This document shows positions 42,449 through 55,865 of a stretch of DNA of 64,000 bases, in pieces. The stretch's first letter is position 1; the number at the start of each line of letters is the position of its first letter. The notes under the pieces were generated by a model, which was not told the origin of the DNA, did no database searches, and saw only the letters and a list, made by a program, of their open reading frames with translations. Source of the stretch: Pseudideonella sakaiensis (lineage in GTDB: Bacteria; Pseudomonadota; Gammaproteobacteria; Burkholderiales; Burkholderiaceae_C); assembly GCF_001293525.1 (NCBI RefSeq), contig NZ_BBYR01000043.1:1-64000 (forward strand). Direction: 5' to 3'. The translations under genes and the position numbers were made by a program.

Positions 42449-42766
42449 TCAGCCCTCGCGCCGCGCGCCGGGGTCGGCGTAGGCGGCGTCGGCCTGGCGG
42501 GCGAAGTCGATGTCGCGGTGCGTCAGGCCGTTGGCCTCGTGCGTGCTCAGCGTGATGTCGACGCGGTCGTAGACGTTGAACCACTCGGGGTGGTGGTCGT
42601 GGCGCTCGGCATGGGCCGCCAGCCGCGCCATGAACGCGAAGGCGGCGCCGAAGTCGACGAAGCGGAAGCTGCGCCGGATCGCGTCGCGCCCGGGCACCGC
42701 GTCCCAGTGCGGCACGCTGGCGAGCAGGTCGCGGCGCTCGTCTTCAGTCAGTGGGCGTGTCGGCAT
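42449..42766 (-). CDS. phhB: Pterin-4a-carbinolamine dehydratase
   Basis: The 105-residue protein recycles the pterin cofactor of phenylalanine hydroxylase. It contains the family signature HAERHDHHPEWFNVYDRVDI and ends THEANGLTHRDIDFARQAD. It lies between hppD and phhA on the same strand with short gaps. Confidence 0.95.
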   Translation of the reverse strand: MPTRPLTEDERRDLLASVPHWDAVPGRDAIRRSFRFVDFGAAFAFMARLAAHAERHDHHPEWFNVYDRVDITLSTHEANGLTHRDIDFARQADAAYADPGARREG

Positions 42767-42821
42767 CGAAGGCTCCTCGGGATCGGTGGCGGGGCAGGGC
42801 CGCGCAGGGCCGGGGCGCGGC

Positions 42822-43928
<1,107 letters not shown>

Positions 43929-44014
43929 GGCGCTCTCCTGTGGCCGGTGCCGCGGCGGCGGCGCGGCGGTGCGTGACGATCCGCGGACTCTAGGGTGCCG
44001 GCGCCGCAGCTTTC

Positions 44015-44062
44015 CTGCAAGTTTGCGCCGTCCCGGCGCTGCCTGCACAGGAATGCTGCAAG
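44015..44062. promoter_or_regulatory. Direct repeats in the hppD/Lrp divergent promoter region
   Basis: CTGCAAG occurs at 44015-44021 and again at 44056-44062, 41 bases apart, close to four helical turns. A third related piece, CACAGGAA, lies between them. Spaced repeats like this are common in Lrp-family binding regions. The 144-base gap separates hppD from the divergent regulator gene. Confidence 0.4.
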
Positions 44063-44072
44063 AATCCGCGTC

Positions 44073-44555
44073 ATGGCTGGTGACACCGACCTCGACGCGA
44101 TCGATCGGCGCATTCTTCGCGCGCTGCAGGCCGACGGCCGCATGACCTACGACGACCTGGCGGCCACCGTCGGCCTGTCGCCCTCGGCCACGCTGCGGCG
44201 CGTCAAGCGGCTGGAGGAGGCGCGCGTGATCGCCGGCTACGTCGCGCTGCTGAACCCGGACAAGGTCGGCCTCGGCCTCACCGCCTACCTGAACGTCCGG
44301 CTGGAGAAGCACACCGCGGCGCACACCCGCAGCCCGATGGACGAGTTCCGGGGCGCCGTGCAGGCCTGGCCGGAGGTCGTCGAGTGCGTGGCGCTGACCG
44401 GCGAGATGGACTACCTGCTGTGCGTGCGGGTGGCCGACATGGCGCACTACGCGCGCTTCATCTCCGACACGCTGCTGAAGCACCCGAGCGTGCAGGACTG
44501 CCGCTCCAGCTTCGTGCTCGACCGCGTCAAGCGCACCACCGCGCTGCCCGTCTGA
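44073..44555 (+). CDS. Lrp/AsnC-family regulator
   Basis: The 160-residue protein has the N-terminal HTH LDAIDRRILRALQADGRMTYDDLAATVGLSPSATLRRVKRLE and a RAM effector domain (VVECVALTGEMDYLLCVRVADM). ATG 44073 begins MAGDTDLD; the 26 residues before it in frame lack support. Divergence from hppD suggests it activates aromatic amino acid breakdown, as PhhR- or BkdR-type local regulators do. Confidence 0.9.
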   Translation: MAGDTDLDAIDRRILRALQADGRMTYDDLAATVGLSPSATLRRVKRLEEARVIAGYVALLNPDKVGLGLTAYLNVRLEKHTAAHTRSPMDEFRGAVQAWPEVVECVALTGEMDYLLCVRVADMAHYARFISDTLLKHPSVQDCRSSFVLDRVKRTTALPV

Positions 44556-44580
44556 GCCGCCGCCACGAGGACACCTGCCG

Positions 44581-45072
44581 ATGACGACGCCGACACCCCC
44601 GGGCAGGCCGCGCGGCCGCCGCGTGCCGATCGCCGCGCTGCGCCGCGCCGGTGCTGCTGCCGCGCTGGGAGCCGCCGCGCTGGCCGCGCCGGCGGCCGAC
44701 GAGGCGCCGCTCGTCTGGCCCGGCCCCGAGGCGGTGCGCACGGCCTGGCGCATCGTGCAGGCGCGCAGCGAGCCGCTGCTCGACCGCCGGCAGGCACGGC
44801 TCGAGTTCCGCGACGACGGGCGCCTCGTCGGCCACACCAGCTGCAACGCCCTGTCGGCGGACTACCGGCTGGACGGGCCGCGCCTGGTGCTGGGCGCGCT
44901 GGTGACGACCCGGCGCGCCTGCGCGCCGCTGCTGATGGAGCAGGAGGACCGCGTGCTCAGCGCGCTCGAGGCCGTCGCCACCGCACGGGTGCGCCCCGAC
45001 GGCCTGCTCGAACTGCGCGATGCCGACGGACGCGGCTTGCTGCGCGCGGTCCGGGCCGACCTCCCCGAGTAG
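44581..45072 (+). CDS. Exported META-domain (HslJ-like) protein
   Basis: The 163-residue protein has an Arg-rich N-terminus with a hydrophobic stretch (AGAAAALGAAALAAPAA) that looks like a signal peptide. A META domain follows, with ARLEFRDDGRLVGHTSCNALSADYRLDG and TTRRACAPLLMEQEDRVL. Such domains occur in HslJ and other secreted stress proteins. It lies 25 bases after the Lrp gene and converges on the EamA exporter with a six-base gap. Confidence 0.8.
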   Translation: MTTPTPPGRPRGRRVPIAALRRAGAAAALGAAALAAPAADEAPLVWPGPEAVRTAWRIVQARSEPLLDRRQARLEFRDDGRLVGHTSCNALSADYRLDGPRLVLGALVTTRRACAPLLMEQEDRVLSALEAVATARVRPDGLLELRDADGRGLLRAVRADLPE

Positions 45073-45078
45073 GCCTGC

Positions 45079-46038
45079 TCAGCCGGCCGCCGCGGACGCG
45101 GCCCCGCGCCGGCGCCCGACGAACAGCAGCACCACGCCGGCCAGCACCACGCCGGCCGCGGTCCACTCCCAGGCGCTCACCACCTCGCCCGCGAAGCCCA
45201 CGCCGAGCAGCATCGCGATCACCGGGTTGACGTAGGTGTAGCTGGACGCGAGTGCGCTGCTGGCCCGCGACAGCAGCACCATGTAGGCGTTGAACGCGAT
45301 CAGCGAGCCGGCCACCACCAGGTAGGCCCAGGCCGCCAGCGCCTGCGGCTCGGGCGGCCACGCGGGGCGCTCGCCGGCCAGCACCGACAGCCCCATCAGG
45401 AAGGCGCCGCCGCACAGCATCTCGCTGGCGAAGCCGCTCGCGCCCGGCGCCAGCGGCAGCCCGCGCCGCCAGGCCGGGTCCTCCGGCCGCGCCGCGCGCG
45501 GTGGCGCCGCCAGCACGCTGCCGATGCACCAGGTGACGCAGGCGACCGTGATCGCCACCAGCCCGGCCGGCGACGCGGCGAAGCCGCTGCCCTGCGTCAG
45601 CATCAGCACCCCGGCCAGCCCGAGGCCGATGCCGGCCAGTTCGACGCGGCCCGGCCGCAGCCCCCACAGCCGGTTCAGCGCCGCGATCATCAGCGGCACC
45701 ACCGCGATGAAGGCCACCACCAGCCCCGAGCCGACGCTCTGCTCGGCATAGGCGGTCGCGCCCATGCCGCCGCCCAGCATCAAGGCCCCCACCACGGTGG
45801 CATGGCCCCACTGCCGGCGGCTCGGCCAGGGGCCGCCGCGCCAGGCCACCCAGGCCATCAGCAACGCGCCGGCCGCGAGGAAGCGCGTGCCCATCTGGAA
45901 GAAGGGCGGGAAGCTGACCAGCGCCAGCTTGATCGCGAGGTAGGTCGAGCCCCAGACGAACCAGGTGGCCGCCAGGCAGGCCAGCACCAGCGGCGTGAGC
46001 GCCGTGGCGGCGGGCGGGACGGGGGACGGGGCGGCCAT
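45079..46038 (-). CDS. EamA-family metabolite exporter (RhaT/YedA type)
   Basis: The 319-residue protein has ten transmembrane segments in two EamA repeats, with [17 protein letters not shown] in the first segment and [21 protein letters not shown] in the last pair, a pattern typical of YedA-like exporters. ATG 46038 is used; ATG 46068 would add ten Pro-rich residues. It is divergent from the RraA-like gene. The substrate is unknown, though amino acids or related metabolites are likely. Confidence 0.88.
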   Translation of the reverse strand: MAAPSPVPPAATALTPLVLACLAATWFVWGSTYLAIKLALVSFPPFFQMGTRFLAAGALLMAWVAWRGGPWPSRRQWGHATVVGALMLGGGMGATAYAEQSVGSGLVVAFIAVVPLMIAALNRLWGLRPGRVELAGIGLGLAGVLMLTQGSGFAASPAGLVAITVACVTWCIGSVLAAPPRAARPEDPAWRRGLPLAPGASGFASEMLCGGAFLMGLSVLAGERPAWPPEPQALAAWAYLVVAGSLIAFNAYMVLLSRASSALASSYTYVNPVIAMLLGVGFAGEVVSAWEWTAAGVVLAGVVLLFVGRRRGAASAAAG

Positions 46039-46108
46039 GCGGGGCGGGGAGGGCGACGGGGGCGGCATGATAGTCAGCACGACCCACCCCCACCGATCCA
46101 GGCCTGCC

Positions 46109-46612
46109 ATGACCGACCCCCACCTCGAACCCACCGGTGACCTCTGCGACCGCCACAAGGCCGCCGGCGACGACACGCTGCGCGTGCTGCCCCCGGTGTT
46201 CCACCACTACGGCGCCGTGCGCCACTTCGCGGGGCCGGTCGCCACCGTGCAGTGCTTCGAGGACAACTCGCTGGTCAAGGCGGCGCTGGAATCGCCCGGC
46301 GACGGGCGGGTGCTGGTGGTCGACGGCGGCGCCTCGCTGCGCCGCGCGCTGGTCGGCGGCCTCATCGCCGCCTCGGCCGCGCGCAACGGCTGGGCCGGCG
46401 TCGTCGTCAACGGCTGCATGCGCGACCGCGCGGAACTGGCCGCCGCCGCGGTCGGCCTGTGCGCGCTGGCGCTGATCCCGATGCCCACCGAGCGCCGCGG
46501 TGCCGGGCTGCGCGACCTGCCGGTGCAGGTGCAAGGGGTCTGGATCCACCCGGGCGACCGGCTCACCGCGGACGAGGATGGGATCGTGGTGCAGGCGGCG
46601 CCGCGCGGATGA
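46109..46612 (+). CDS. rraA: RraA-like protein (RNase E inhibitor or HMG/CHA aldolase family)
   Basis: The 167-residue protein shows the family pattern [67 protein letters not shown]. The GG-x20-R-D metal-binding arrangement of class II aldolases is present, so it may have aldolase activity as well as, or instead of, RNase E inhibition. ATG 46109 follows a plain spacer with no strong ribosome site. Confidence 0.9.
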   Translation: MTDPHLEPTGDLCDRHKAAGDDTLRVLPPVFHHYGAVRHFAGPVATVQCFEDNSLVKAALESPGDGRVLVVDGGASLRRALVGGLIAASAARNGWAGVVVNGCMRDRAELAAAAVGLCALALIPMPTERRGAGLRDLPVQVQGVWIHPGDRLTADEDGIVVQAAPRG

Positions 46613-46664
46613 CGCTGCGGCCGGCACCGCGCGCGCAGGCGCGAGGTGCCGGTGCGGCAGCCGC

Positions 46665-47264
46665 TCAGCCCGCCAGCTTCGCCGCGATGCGCGCGACGTG
46701 CGCGCCCTGGAAGCGCGCACCGTCGAGCTCGTTCGCGCTCGGCTGGCGCGAGCCGTCGCCGCCGGCGATGGTGCTGGCGCCGTAGGGCGAGCCGCCGCTG
46801 ATCTCGGCCAGCGTCATCTGGCCCTGGAAGGCGTAGGGCAGGCCGACGATGACCATGCCGTGGTGCAGCAGCACGGTCTGGGTCGAGAGGATCGTGCTTT
46901 CCTGGCCGCCATGCTGGGTGGCGGTCGACGTGAAGACCGAGCCGACCTTGCCGACCAGCTTGCCCTGGGCCCACAGGCCGCCGGTCTGGTCGAGGAAGTT
47001 CTTCATCTGCGCGGGCATGTTGCCGAAGCGCGTCGGCACGCCGACGATGATCGCGTCGTAGTCCGGCAGCTCGTCGACGCTGGCGATCGGCGCGGCCTGG
47101 TCGGTCTTGAAGTGGCTCTTCGCCGCGACGTCGGGCGGCACCAGCTCGGGCACGCGCTTGACGTCGACGCTGGCGCCGGCCGAGCGGGCGCCTTCGGCGA
47201 CGGCGCCGGCCATCGTCTCGACGTGGCCGTAGCTGCTGTAGTAGAGGACGAGGATCTTGGCCAT
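46665..47264 (-). CDS. wrbA: NAD(P)H:quinone oxidoreductase, WrbA type
   Basis: The 199-residue flavodoxin-like protein has the FMN loop [35 protein letters not shown], and [12 protein letters not shown]. It reduces quinones by two electrons and guards against oxidative stress. AAGGAG lies seven bases before ATG 47264. It converges on the rraA gene. Confidence 0.95.
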   Translation of the reverse strand: MAKILVLYYSSYGHVETMAGAVAEGARSAGASVDVKRVPELVPPDVAAKSHFKTDQAAPIASVDELPDYDAIIVGVPTRFGNMPAQMKNFLDQTGGLWAQGKLVGKVGSVFTSTATQHGGQESTILSTQTVLLHHGMVIVGLPYAFQGQMTLAEISGGSPYGASTIAGGDGSRQPSANELDGARFQGAHVARIAAKLAG

Positions 47265-47569
47265 GGGATCTCCTTCGGGGTCGGATTCGGTGGGTGGGGT
47301 CGCCTGCAGGTCCGGCGCGGGGGCCGGGCCGTGGCCGAAGTGTCGGTGGCCCGGGGCGGCTCTGCGTTGAGTCGCTTCGAACGGCCCGTTCAAGACCGCA
47401 CCACGCCGGCGGGGCAAGGCGGGCGCCTGCCCCGCCCCGGTGCCGGCTGCACCGGCGGGAGGCGCCCCGTGCTGGTGCGTGCTATTGGGCCGGTTCCGGG
47501 CCGCTGTTCCGCCCCCTGGCGTAAGCCGTTTCCCTAATCATCGCCCGGTCATCGCAGGAGCAGCACGGG
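47265..47569. other. Intergenic region between wrbA and the sensor-CheW gene
   Basis: About 305 bases with no supported gene. They carry the two divergent promoters and a GC-rich inverted repeat near 47415-47445 (GGGGCAAGGCGG against CCTGCCCCG). A GCAGGAG ribosome site sits just before ATG 47570. Confidence 0.5.
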
Positions 47570-50125
47570 ATGGACGACGCAGACGAGCTGGTGCCGCACA
47601 TGCGGCGGGTGCAGGACGCGCAGCGCGACCTGCGCGACCTCGGGGTGGTCTGGCAGATGATCGAGTCCAGCGCCGCCATCGGCTGCCCCGAGGAGGCCGA
47701 GTCCATCCTGCCGACCCTGGTGCGCACCCGCGAGCGCTTCGACGCGCTGCAGGGCCGGCTGGTGCAGCAGATGGCCGGCGAAAGCCGCGCGGCCCTCGGC
47801 GACCAGCTCAGCGCCAAGGCCCAGTGCGCGATCGACATCCTGGTGCGCAACCTGTTCGAGCGCACCGCCGACGTCGGCTTTCTGTCCACCGACGACGAGG
47901 TGCGGCGCTTCTGCGGCGCCACGCCCGAGGCGCGCGCCGCCGGGCAGGCGGCGATGCGGCAGCGGCTGCGCGAGTACCAGGCCAAGTACAGCGTCTACGA
48001 CGACGTGGTCCTGCTCGATCCGCAGGGCCGGGTGCTGGCGCGCCTCGACGAATCCCGTGCGCTGGCGGCCAGCGCCGACCCGCTGGTCGGCGAGGCGCTG
48101 GCGGCGCCCGGTTGGGTGGAGCGCTTCCGCCGCACCGACCTGTCGGCCGATGGCGGGCCGGCGCTGCTGTATGCGCAGGCCGTGCACGACGGCCACGGCC
48201 TGAAGCTCGGCGTGCTGGTGCTGCGCTTCCGCTTCGTCGACGAGATGCACTACGTCTTCGCCAGCATGGTCGACCGCCACGAGATGGCGCTGGTGCTGAT
48301 CGATGCCGAGGGCTGCGTGATCGTCGGCAACGACGATGCCCACGTGCCGGTGGGCGCCCGGCTCGCGCCGCTGCCGCCGAACCGCGTCTGCCTGACCAGC
48401 TTCGCCGGGCGCGAGTACCTGGCGGTGAACTGCGCGAGCGCCGGATACCAGGGCTACCGCGGGCCGCGGTGGCGGGCCCAGGCGATGGTCTCGCTGCTGA
48501 CCGCCTTCCGCCAGCGCGGCGAGGCGGCGGCCGAGGGCGGCAGCGACGTGCCGCTGGACAACCCGGCGCTGCACGCGATCAACGAGAACGCCGACGAGAT
48601 CAACCGCGACCTGCGCCGCGTGGTCTGGAACGGCCAGCTGATGGCCGGCACGCTGGCCGGCGAGAGCCGCCGGCTGCGCGCCGTGCTCGACCAGGTGAAC
48701 CGCTCGGGCCGGCGCACGCGCGACCGCGTCGCCGTCGCGATCCGCGACCTGCACCGCACCTCGCTCGGTCGCGCCCGGCTGCAGGTGGCCGACCTGGCGC
48801 GGCTGGCGGCCGACATCATGGACCGCAACCTCTACGAGCGCGCCAACGACTGCCGCTGGTGGGCGCTGTCGCCGGCGATCCGCCGGCTGCTGCAGGACGG
48901 CGCCGGGTCCGCGCCGGCGCGTGCGCTGGGCGCGGTGCTCGACGAGGTGAACGGCCTGTACACCGTTTACGGCCGGCTGGTGGTCTTCGATGCCGAGGGG
49001 CGCATCCGCGGCGCCTCGCGCGATCCGGAGCAGGCGCTGGCCGGCCAGCCGGTCGATGGCCGCTGGGTCGAGGCGGCCCGCACGCTGCGCGACTCGCAGC
49101 GCTACCACGTCAGCCCCTTCGAGGCGACGCCGTTGCACGACGGCGGCCCCACCTACACCTACGTGGCGGCGATCCACGCCGAGGACGCCGCGCGCAGCTT
49201 CCTGGGCGGGATCGCCATCGTCTTCGACGCCGCGCGCGAGCTGCACGCGATGCTGCGCGACGTGCTCGGCGAGCGCCAGGGGCTGGCGGCCTTCGTCGAC
49301 GCGGACGGCCGCGTGCTGGCGGCGACCGACCCGGCGCGGGCCGAGGGCCTGGCGGCGGCGATGGGCGGCGCCGAGCGCGCGCTGCTGGAGCATGCCGGCG
49401 TGCACTACGCCGCGGCCCGCGTGGCGGCCGCCGGCTACCGCGAGTTCAGGACCAGCGACGGCTACGACCATGGCGTGCGCGCGCTGGTGGCGCTGCGCCT
49501 GGGGGCGGCCGAGCGCCGCACCACCGCCTACAGCGACCTGGCCCTGCAGGGGGCCGGCGCCCGCCGGGCCGGCGCGCCGATGCAGGTCGCGGTGTTCCAG
49601 GTCGGCCCGATGCGCTGTGCGCTGCCGACCGACGACGTGGTGGAGGCGGTCTCGATGCAGGGCATGGTCCGCGTGCCGCCGAGCATGGCGCCGACCATCG
49701 GGCTGCTGGAGGTGGCCGACGCCGCGGGCCGGCCGCGCATGCTGCCGGTGGTCTGCGCGCGCGAGCAGTTCGGCCTGGCCTATCCGCCGCGCGCCTCGGA
49801 CGGCGTGGTGCTCGTCGTGCGCCGCCCCGACCTGCGCCAGCCGCTGGTGGGCCTGCGCGTCGACGACGTGCTGGCGGTGCTCGAGGTCGACCGCGCCCGG
49901 CTGCAGCCGGCGCCGGCCGGCTTCGGCCACTTCGCGCCGTGGCTGAGCGGCGTGATCGAGGTGCAGGCGAGCGGGGCGGCCGGCGAGGAGCCGGTGCTGG
50001 TGCAGTGGCTGGACATCCGCCGCTTCCAGCTCGGCGACGCGGTGCCGGCGGTGCCTGCGACGGGGCCTCAGGCGCTCCCGCTCGGGGCCCCCGGGACCCC
50101 CGCGGCGATCGCGGAGCCGGCCTGA
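47570..50125 (+). CDS. Soluble double-sensor protein with C-terminal CheW domain
   Basis: The 851-residue protein repeats one sensory unit twice. Each unit opens with a helix bearing NLFERTADVGFLSTD (from 94) or NLYERANDCRWWALSP (from 420), then a Cache/PAS-like ligand fold with VYDDVVLLDPQGRVLARLD or VYGRLVVFDAEGRIRGASRD. The C-terminus (about 680-840) is a CheW adaptor domain (VAVFQVGPMRCALPTDDVVEAV ... LVGLRVDDVLAVLEV). There is no transmembrane segment and no methyl-accepting signalling hairpin. It probably links a cytoplasmic signal directly to a CheA kinase array. No other chemotaxis gene is in the window. Confidence 0.82.
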   Translation: MDDADELVPHMRRVQDAQRDLRDLGVVWQMIESSAAIGCPEEAESILPTLVRTRERFDALQGRLVQQMAGESRAALGDQLSAKAQCAIDILVRNLFERTADVGFLSTDDEVRRFCGATPEARAAGQAAMRQRLREYQAKYSVYDDVVLLDPQGRVLARLDESRALAASADPLVGEALAAPGWVERFRRTDLSADGGPALLYAQAVHDGHGLKLGVLVLRFRFVDEMHYVFASMVDRHEMALVLIDAEGCVIVGNDDAHVPVGARLAPLPPNRVCLTSFAGREYLAVNCASAGYQGYRGPRWRAQAMVSLLTAFRQRGEAAAEGGSDVPLDNPALHAINENADEINRDLRRVVWNGQLMAGTLAGESRRLRAVLDQVNRSGRRTRDRVAVAIRDLHRTSLGRARLQVADLARLAADIMDRNLYERANDCRWWALSPAIRRLLQDGAGSAPARALGAVLDEVNGLYTVYGRLVVFDAEGRIRGASRDPEQALAGQPVDGRWVEAARTLRDSQRYHVSPFEATPLHDGGPTYTYVAAIHAEDAARSFLGGIAIVFDAARELHAMLRDVLGERQGLAAFVDADGRVLAATDPARAEGLAAAMGGAERALLEHAGVHYAAARVAAAGYREFRTSDGYDHGVRALVALRLGAAERRTTAYSDLALQGAGARRAGAPMQVAVFQVGPMRCALPTDDVVEAVSMQGMVRVPPSMAPTIGLLEVADAAGRPRMLPVVCAREQFGLAYPPRASDGVVLVVRRPDLRQPLVGLRVDDVLAVLEVDRARLQPAPAGFGHFAPWLSGVIEVQASGAAGEEPVLVQWLDIRRFQLGDAVPAVPATGPQALPLGAPGTPAAIAEPA

Positions 50126-50150
50126 CCGGCCGCGCGGCGCAGGCCCTGGC

Positions 50151-50879
50151 TCAGGCCGCGGCCGCGCCGGCGGCCGGCGGCTCGAACAGCGCCAGCAGCC
50201 GGTCCATGCCGCCCTCGACCACCGCGACCCGGGCCTGGGCGCGCACCGCGGGCTTCGCGTGGAAGGCCACCGACAGCCCGGCCACGCCCATCATCGGCAG
50301 GTCGTTGGCGCCGTCGCCGACCGCGATCGCCTGCGCGGGCGAGATCCCGAGCAGCTCGCAGACCTCCAGCAGCACGCGGCGCTTCTCCGCGCCGTCGACG
50401 ATCTCGCCCCAGGGCCGCGGCACCAGGCGCCCCGTCAGCGCCCCGTCGGCGATCTCCAGCACGTTGGCGCGCGCGAAGTCGAGGCCGAGGCGGGCCTTGA
50501 TGCGGTCCGAAATGCGCGTGAAGCCGCCCGAGACGAGCAGGGTCTTCAGGCCGGCGGCCTGGCAGGCGCGGACGAAGGTCTCGACCCCGGGGTTCAGCTG
50601 CAGCCGCTCGCGGTAGACCGCATCGATCGCGGCCTCCGGCACGCCCTTCAGCAGCGCCAGCCGCCGGCGCAGGCTCTCCTGGTAGTCGCTGATCTCGCCG
50701 CGCATCGCGGCCTCGGTGATCGCGGCCACCTCCGCCTTGCGACCGACCGCGTCGGCGATCTCGTCGACGCATTCGATGTCGATCAGCGTCGAGTCCATGT
50801 CGAAGGCGACGAGGCGGAAGTCGGCGAGGCGCAGCGGGGGCTGCACGTCGCGCAGGATCAGGCCGGGGCAGGCGTCCAT
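50151..50879 (-). CDS. serB: Phosphoserine phosphatase
   Basis: The 242-residue HAD-superfamily enzyme has the nucleophile motif [17 protein letters not shown], the second motif LLVSGGFT, and the third [10 protein letters not shown]. It removes phosphate from phosphoserine in serine synthesis. It lacks the N-terminal ACT-like extension of some SerB proteins. It converges on the sensor-CheW gene with a 25-base gap and follows mfd on the same strand. Confidence 0.95.
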   Translation of the reverse strand: MDACPGLILRDVQPPLRLADFRLVAFDMDSTLIDIECVDEIADAVGRKAEVAAITEAAMRGEISDYQESLRRRLALLKGVPEAAIDAVYRERLQLNPGVETFVRACQAAGLKTLLVSGGFTRISDRIKARLGLDFARANVLEIADGALTGRLVPRPWGEIVDGAEKRRVLLEVCELLGISPAQAIAVGDGANDLPMMGVAGLSVAFHAKPAVRAQARVAVVEGGMDRLLALFEPPAAGAAAA

Positions 50880-50920
50880 GGGGTTGGGAGGAAGCAGGTG
50901 GGGAAGGGCAGTCCGGCGCG

Positions 50921-54406
<3,486 letters not shown>

Positions 54407-54566
54407 GGGCGCGGCACAAAGCACGGCGCCCCGGCGCGGGGGCGTCGGGGCGTGGTTCGCGGGATTGTAGGCAGGCAGGCTGCGGCTTGCAGCGCGCGTC
54501 GCGGCAGGGCAGGGGGGCGTCGTGCACCCTGGCGCGGCTGCGGACCGGGCCGCCGGGCCGGCCCCC

Positions 54567-54572
54567 TATACT
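54567..54572 (+). promoter_or_regulatory. Possible -10 box of the ispD-ispF operon
   Basis: TATACT lies 10 bases upstream of ATG 54582, so the transcript would begin within a few bases of the start codon and be nearly leaderless. No clear Shine-Dalgarno sequence lies between. Confidence 0.45.
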
Positions 54573-54581
54573 GGCTCGCCC

Positions 54582-55286
54582 ATGACCGACCGCTGCCATG
54601 CCCTCGTGCCCTGTGCCGGCGTCGGCAGCCGCGCCGGCGCGGCCGGCCCCAAGCAGTACGCGCCGGTTGCCGGGCGGCCGATGGTGGCCCACACGCTCGA
54701 GGCGCTGGCCCGGGTGCCGCGGCTCGAGACCCTGCTGGTGGTGCTCGCGCCCGACGATGCCGCCTTCCAGTCCCTCGGCCTCGACGGCCTCGACCCGCGC
54801 GTGGTCGCGCTGCACCGCGGCGGCGCCACCCGCGCCGACACCGTGGCCGCGGGCCTGGACGGCCTGCTCGAGCGCGGGGCCGCCGCGGCCGACTGGGTGC
54901 TGGTGCACGATGCCGCGCGCTGCCTGCTGCGGCCGGAGTGGGTGGAGGCGCTGATCGACGCCTGCCTCGGCGACCCGGTGGGCGGCCTGCTCGCGCTGCC
55001 GCTGGCCGACACACTGAAGCAGGCCCGCGGCGACCGCGTGCTCGCCACCGTAGAGCGCAGCGACAAATGGCAGGCCCAGACGCCGCAGATGTTCCGCCTC
55101 GGCCTGCTGCGCGAGGCCCTGGCCGCGTCGCGGCGCGCCGGCGCGCCTGCCGTCACCGACGAGGCCAGCGCCGTCGAGGCGCTCGGCCATGCGCCGAAGC
55201 TGGTGCCGGCGAGCGCGGAGAATTTCAAGCTGACCTACCCGGGCGACTTCGCGCTCGCCGAACGCCTGCTCGCCACCCGACCATGA
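54582..55286 (+). CDS. ispD: 2-C-methyl-D-erythritol 4-phosphate cytidylyltransferase
   Basis: The 234-residue enzyme makes CDP-methylerythritol in the MEP isoprenoid pathway. It shows [37 protein letters not shown], and [15 protein letters not shown]. The first motif ends PKQY as in active members. It overlaps ispF by four bases, so the two are translationally coupled, the usual order in Burkholderiales. Confidence 0.95.
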   Translation: MTDRCHALVPCAGVGSRAGAAGPKQYAPVAGRPMVAHTLEALARVPRLETLLVVLAPDDAAFQSLGLDGLDPRVVALHRGGATRADTVAAGLDGLLERGAAAADWVLVHDAARCLLRPEWVEALIDACLGDPVGGLLALPLADTLKQARGDRVLATVERSDKWQAQTPQMFRLGLLREALAASRRAGAPAVTDEASAVEALGHAPKLVPASAENFKLTYPGDFALAERLLATRP

Positions 55287-55801
55287 GCCCCACCGCCGCC
55301 GCCCCCGTCGCCCCGCTGCCGCGCCTGCGCGTCGGCGAGGGCTGGGACACCCATGCCCTGGTCGAGGGCCGCCCGCTGATCCTCGGCGGCGTCACCGTGC
55401 CGCACACGCGCGGGCTGCTGGGCCACTCGGACGCCGATGCGCTGTGCCACGCGCTGACGGATGCGCTGTTCGGCGCGGCCGCGCTCGGCGACATCGGCCA
55501 CCATTTCCCGGACACCGACGAGCGCTTCCGTGGCGCCGATTCGATCGCGCTGCTGGCCGAGGCGGCGCGCCGCGTGCGCCAGGCCGGCTGGGAGCTGGCC
55601 AACGTCGATGCCACCGTGATCGCGCAGGCCCCCAAGCTCGCGCCGCACCTGCCGGCGATGCGCCAGCGGCTGGCGCTCGCGCTCGGGCTGGCCATCGACC
55701 AGGTCAGCGTGAAGGCCAAGACGGCCGAGAAGATGGGGCCGGTCGGCCGCGGCGAGTCGATCGAGGCGCGCGCGGTCTGCCTGCTCGTCGGGCGCGGCTG
55801 A
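55283..55801 (+). CDS. ispF: 2-C-methyl-D-erythritol 2,4-cyclodiphosphate synthase
   Basis: The 172-residue protein has the metal-binding motifs [12 protein letters not shown] (DxH) and [28 protein letters not shown] plus FPDTD. The usual G-x-G-x-D-x-H start is present as GEGWDTH. It closes CDP-ME-2P to the cyclodiphosphate. Its ATG overlaps the ispD TGA (ATGA). Confidence 0.95.
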   Translation: MSPTAAAPVAPLPRLRVGEGWDTHALVEGRPLILGGVTVPHTRGLLGHSDADALCHALTDALFGAAALGDIGHHFPDTDERFRGADSIALLAEAARRVRQAGWELANVDATVIAQAPKLAPHLPAMRQRLALALGLAIDQVSVKAKTAEKMGPVGRGESIEARAVCLLVGRG

Positions 55802-55865
55802 GGGCGAGGAGCGGACGGAGCGCCTGAGCGCCCGGCGGCCTGACCGCCCCATCGCGCCGCCGCCG

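Noticed and set aside
47515-47545. Flagellar sigma-28 promoter before the sensor-CheW gene
   Set aside because: TAAG is present, but the GCCGATAA element at the correct distance is not.
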